Source: Gemmobacter nectariphilus (GTDB taxonomy: Bacteria > Pseudomonadota > Alphaproteobacteria > Rhodobacterales > Rhodobacteraceae). Taken from it: a stretch of DNA of 64,000 nt. The stretch covers positions 109,394 through 173,393 of the forward strand of contig DYMU01000005.1 in NCBI GenBank assembly GCA_020721445.1, read 5' to 3'. Shown in pieces: positions 61,444 to 64,000 of the stretch. Positions within the stretch are counted from its first letter, which is position 1. The number at the start of each line of letters is the position of its first letter. Under the pieces are notes generated by a model that ran no database searches, was not told where the DNA came from, and worked only from the letters and a program-made list of their open reading frames with translations. The translations under genes were made by a program, and so were the position numbers.

Positions 61444-62934
61444 ATGATTTCCCTAAACGCATACCGCGCCCAATGGCTGGGCAACATCCGCGGTGACCTG
61501 ATGGCAGGCCTTGTCGTGGCGCTTGCCCTGATCCCCGAAGCCATCGCCTTTTCGATCATCGCCGGGGTTGACCCCAAGGTCGGGCTTTACGCCAGCTTTT
61601 CCATCGCGGTCATCCTTGCGATCACCGGCGGTCGGCCGGGCATGATCTCGGCGGCCACCGCAGCCACGGCCGTTCTGATGGTCACGCTGGTCAGGGATCA
61701 CGGGCTGCAATATCTGCTGGCAGCCACCGTTCTGGCGGGTCTGATCCAGATCGCCGCAGGTTTGGTCAAGCTGGGCTTTGTGATGCGCTATGTGTCGAGG
61801 TCGGTGATGACCGGCTTTGTCAACGCCTTGGCGATCCTGATCTTCGTGGCACAATTGCCGGAACTGGACCCAAGCAAGGTGACTTGGCTGACCTATGTTC
61901 TGGTCGCGGCGGGCCTTGCCATCATCTACCTGTTCCCGCTGTTGACCAAGGCGATCCCGTCGCCGCTGATCACCATTCTGGTGCTGACCGGGTTGACGCT
62001 GGTCTTCGGTTGGGACGTGCGCACCGTAGGCGACATGGGCGCCCTGCCCGACACGCTGCCGGTCTTTCTGATCCCGCAGATTCCGCTGACGGTCGAGACG
62101 CTGACGATCATCCTGCCCTATTCCATCGCGGTGGCGGTGGTGGGCCTGCTGGAAAGCCTGATGACGCAGAACATCGTCGATGACCTGACCGACACCAAGT
62201 CGGACCGCAATCAGGAATGCATCGGCCAAGGCATCGCCAATACCGCCACCGGCTTTATCGGCGGCATGGCGGGCTGCGCGATGATCGGGCAGTCGATCAT
62301 CAACGTCAAATCCGGCGGGCGCGGGCGGCTGTCGACGTTTACAGCCGGCTTCGTGCTGCTGATCCTGGTGGTGTTTCTGGGCGACTGGGTTGCCCTTATT
62401 CCGATGCCTGCGCTGGTGGCGATCATGATCATGGTGTCGGTCGGCACCTTCTCGTGGTCGTCGCTCAAGAACCTCTCGACGCACCCACGTTCGTCGTCGA
62501 TCGTGATGATCGCAACCGTGGCCACCGTGGTCTATACTCACAACCTTGCCATCGGCGTGCTGGTGGGCGTGCTGTTGTCAGGGATCTTCTTTGCCGGCAA
62601 GATTGCGCAACTGTTCAACGTTTCCAGCACCATCTCGAAGGACGGCCGCGTGCGGACCTATGTTGTCGAGGGCCAGTTGTTCTATGGCTCGGTCGAAGAC
62701 TTCATGAACGCCTTCGACTTCAAGGAAGCCTTGGACAAGGTCGTGATAGATGTCAGCGCAGCCCATATCTGGGACATCAGTTCGGTGCAGGCACTGGACA
62801 TGGCGGTGCTGAAGTTCCGCCGCGACGGGGCCGAGGTCGAGATCGTCGGCATGAACGCCGCATCCGAGACCATCGTCGACAAGCTTGCCATCCATGACAA
62901 GCCGGGCGCGATGGACCAGTTGATGTCGCACTGA
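61444..62934 (+). CDS. SulP-family anion transporter with STAS domain
   Basis: A 496-aa inner membrane transporter for sulfate, bicarbonate or a similar anion. The membrane domain starts [42 protein letters not shown] and has the family's [22 protein letters not shown] and [29 protein letters not shown]-terminal STAS domain follows ([30 protein letters not shown]). AGGA lies 8 bases before the ATG. The universal stress gene 14 bases downstream is a frequent SulP partner. The substrate cannot be decided. Confidence 0.9.
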   Translation: MISLNAYRAQWLGNIRGDLMAGLVVALALIPEAIAFSIIAGVDPKVGLYASFSIAVILAITGGRPGMISAATAATAVLMVTLVRDHGLQYLLAATVLAGLIQIAAGLVKLGFVMRYVSRSVMTGFVNALAILIFVAQLPELDPSKVTWLTYVLVAAGLAIIYLFPLLTKAIPSPLITILVLTGLTLVFGWDVRTVGDMGALPDTLPVFLIPQIPLTVETLTIILPYSIAVAVVGLLESLMTQNIVDDLTDTKSDRNQECIGQGIANTATGFIGGMAGCAMIGQSIINVKSGGRGRLSTFTAGFVLLILVVFLGDWVALIPMPALVAIMIMVSVGTFSWSSLKNLSTHPRSSSIVMIATVATVVYTHNLAIGVLVGVLLSGIFFAGKIAQLFNVSSTISKDGRVRTYVVEGQLFYGSVEDFMNAFDFKEALDKVVIDVSAAHIWDISSVQALDMAVLKFRRDGAEVEIVGMNAASETIVDKLAIHDKPGAMDQLMSH

Positions 62935-62948
62935 AAGAGGGCAAGGAC

Positions 62949-63827
62949 ATGACGCACCCCCCACACACCGCCGCTGGCGAAAAGATCGTGGCCCTTGTCG
63001 ATGGCTCGGCCTATGCGGCCTCGGTCTGCGACCATGCCGCCTGGATGGCGCAGCGCACCGGCGCGCCGGTCGAGTTGATCCATGTTCTGGGTCGCCGCGA
63101 AGCCGCCGATACGCATGACCATTCGGGCGCAATCAGGCTGGGCGCGCGCACCGCCCTGCTGAACGAGTTGGCCGAACTGGATGCACAACGCGCCAAGCTG
63201 ATCAGCCACCGCGGCCGGGCCATCCTGGACGACGCCCGCGCCCTTGTTGACCGTGACGGCGTCACCGACATCACCACCCGCCTGCGCCATGGCGATGTTG
63301 TCGAAGCGGTGGCCGAGGTGGAAGCCGAAGCCCGGGTCATCATGATCGGCAAGCGCGGCGAAGATGCCGACCTTGCCAAGGGCCATCTGGGGTCAAACCT
63401 GGAACGCATCGTGCGCGCCAGCCACAAGCCGGTGTTCGTGGCCTCGCGTGCCTTCAGGCCGATCTCGAAGGTGCTGGTGGCCTATGATGGCGGCACATCG
63501 GCGATGAAGGCGGTGGATCACATCGCCCGCAGCCCGCTGTTTCAGGGGCTGGAGCTGCGTGTCGTGACCGTCGGCACGGCCACCACCGAGGTGACCAAGG
63601 GTCTGGAGACCGCGCAAGCGATGCTGAAAGCGGCGGGGATCGTGGCCGAAACCGCCATCCTGCCCGGTCAGCCCGACACCGCCTTGGCCCGGCTGGTGGA
63701 CGAGGCACAGTTTCACCTGCTGGTGATGGGCGCCTATGGCCACAGCCGCATCCGCAGCCTGATCATCGGCTCTACCACCACCGCGATGATCAGGTCCTGC
63801 AAGGTGCCCGTCATGCTGATGCGCTGA
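62949..63827 (+). CDS. Tandem universal stress protein
   Basis: A 292-aa cytosolic protein of two Usp domains. The first (residues ~12-150: KIVALVDGSAYAASVCDHAAWMAQRTGAPVELIHV) has a degenerate nucleotide site; the second ends with GAYGHSRIRSLIIGST, which fits the ATP-binding pattern G-x2-G-x9-G-S. AAGGAC precedes the ATG. Its tight link to sulP suggests a regulatory or stress role for that transporter, though this is inference. Confidence 0.92.
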   Translation: MTHPPHTAAGEKIVALVDGSAYAASVCDHAAWMAQRTGAPVELIHVLGRREAADTHDHSGAIRLGARTALLNELAELDAQRAKLISHRGRAILDDARALVDRDGVTDITTRLRHGDVVEAVAEVEAEARVIMIGKRGEDADLAKGHLGSNLERIVRASHKPVFVASRAFRPISKVLVAYDGGTSAMKAVDHIARSPLFQGLELRVVTVGTATTEVTKGLETAQAMLKAAGIVAETAILPGQPDTALARLVDEAQFHLLVMGAYGHSRIRSLIIGSTTTAMIRSCKVPVMLMR

Positions 63828-63987
63828 CGCGAGGGGCGCCGGGTCGGTCTTGTGAACTGATGCGGATTTGCCGGAGGCTTTACCGCCTGTGCAGCATGAA
63901 GCAGCACGGACAAGACAGCAATCAAACCGTACCGATTCCCTGCCCTGCCAGAAATCTTGGTCTGCACTACTAGGTTAGCCTGTCACG

Positions 63988-64000
63988 ATGACTTTCGATC
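63988..64000 (+). CDS. Possible start of the next gene (cut by the window edge)
   Basis: The last 13 bases read ATGACTTTCGATC, i.e. MTFD. LysR-type regulators often begin MTFDQL, but four codons are too few to call a family. The stretch 63828-63987 shows no other gene. Confidence 0.25.

Noticed and set aside
1-64000. CRISPR arrays, prophage, insertion sequences, tRNA or rRNA genes
   Set aside because: No regularly spaced repeats, transposase/integrase motifs, phage structural genes or cloverleaf sequences were found on reading the window; repeats present are short intergenic palindromes.

Overview
This window is a gene-dense, high-GC stretch of alphaproteobacterial chromosome, most likely from a member of the Rhodobacteraceae/Paracoccaceae (Rhodobacterales). 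The best single clue is a SAM/SAH-type riboswitch directly before metK, a class known essentially only from Rhodobacterales. The gene set agrees: FolB with a long C-terminal extension, a DUF6446-like gene between glyQ and glyS, an alpha-type SspB, DUF4169 after fumC, and a family of intergenic palindromes. No transposase, integrase, prophage, CRISPR array, rRNA or tRNA gene was seen. The content is core metabolism and envelope biology.

Layout. 0-8.6 kb (minus strand): folate genes (5' end of folP, folB), a SleB-type cell-wall hydrolase, a divergent pyruvate phosphate dikinase, and the glycyl-tRNA synthetase genes glyQ and glyS around a DUF6446-like gene. glyS carries a low-GC in-frame insert of about 150 codons. 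8.9-19.3 kb: a secreted SPOR-like/peptidoglycan-binding protein with a dead protease domain, two tandem TrkH potassium-uptake genes, folE2, metZ behind a SAM-II riboswitch and hairpin, yciB, a DMT permease and ftsY. 19.5-33.6 kb: an AlkB-like hydroxylase, xseA, purD, lysC (with an internal beta-subunit start), ptsP, EcsC, a GNAT enzyme, a flavin reductase, secreted proteins and cpdB. 33.6-34.2 kb is a repeat-rich intergenic region with one possible tiny gene.

34.2-48 kb: mtnP-apt (methylthioadenosine and adenine salvage), chrA behind a CtrA-like box and a run of hairpins, sspB, fumC, DUF4169, rlmJ, pepN, a P1B-type ATPase, an M32 carboxypeptidase and a CtaA-like protein lacking its N-terminal heme ligands. 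48-58.6 kb (minus strand): aroA, trmB, riboswitch-metK, and the classic miaB...phoH-ybeY-corC-lnt order, interrupted by an OmpA-like protein and a lipoprotein that share an unusual motif. 58.8-63.8 kb (plus strand): a conserved hypothetical, arsR-permease (joined by a mini-ORF), a SulP transporter and a tandem universal stress protein.

How the genes work together. The SAM cycle is well represented: metZ builds methionine precursor, metK makes SAM, miaB and trmB use SAM, and mtnP/apt salvage methylthioadenosine. The first two carry different classes of SAM-sensing RNA. Folate synthesis (folE2, folB, folP), envelope maintenance (SleB, peptidoglycan-binding proteins, lnt, OmpA) and metal or anion transport (TrkH, P1B ATPase, ChrA, ArsP-like, SulP) are the other themes. 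I see no single defence or mobile system. The most unusual items are the glyS insert, the CtaA-like protein without N-terminal histidines, the dead protease, the OmpA/lipoprotein motif pair and the structured chrA upstream region.
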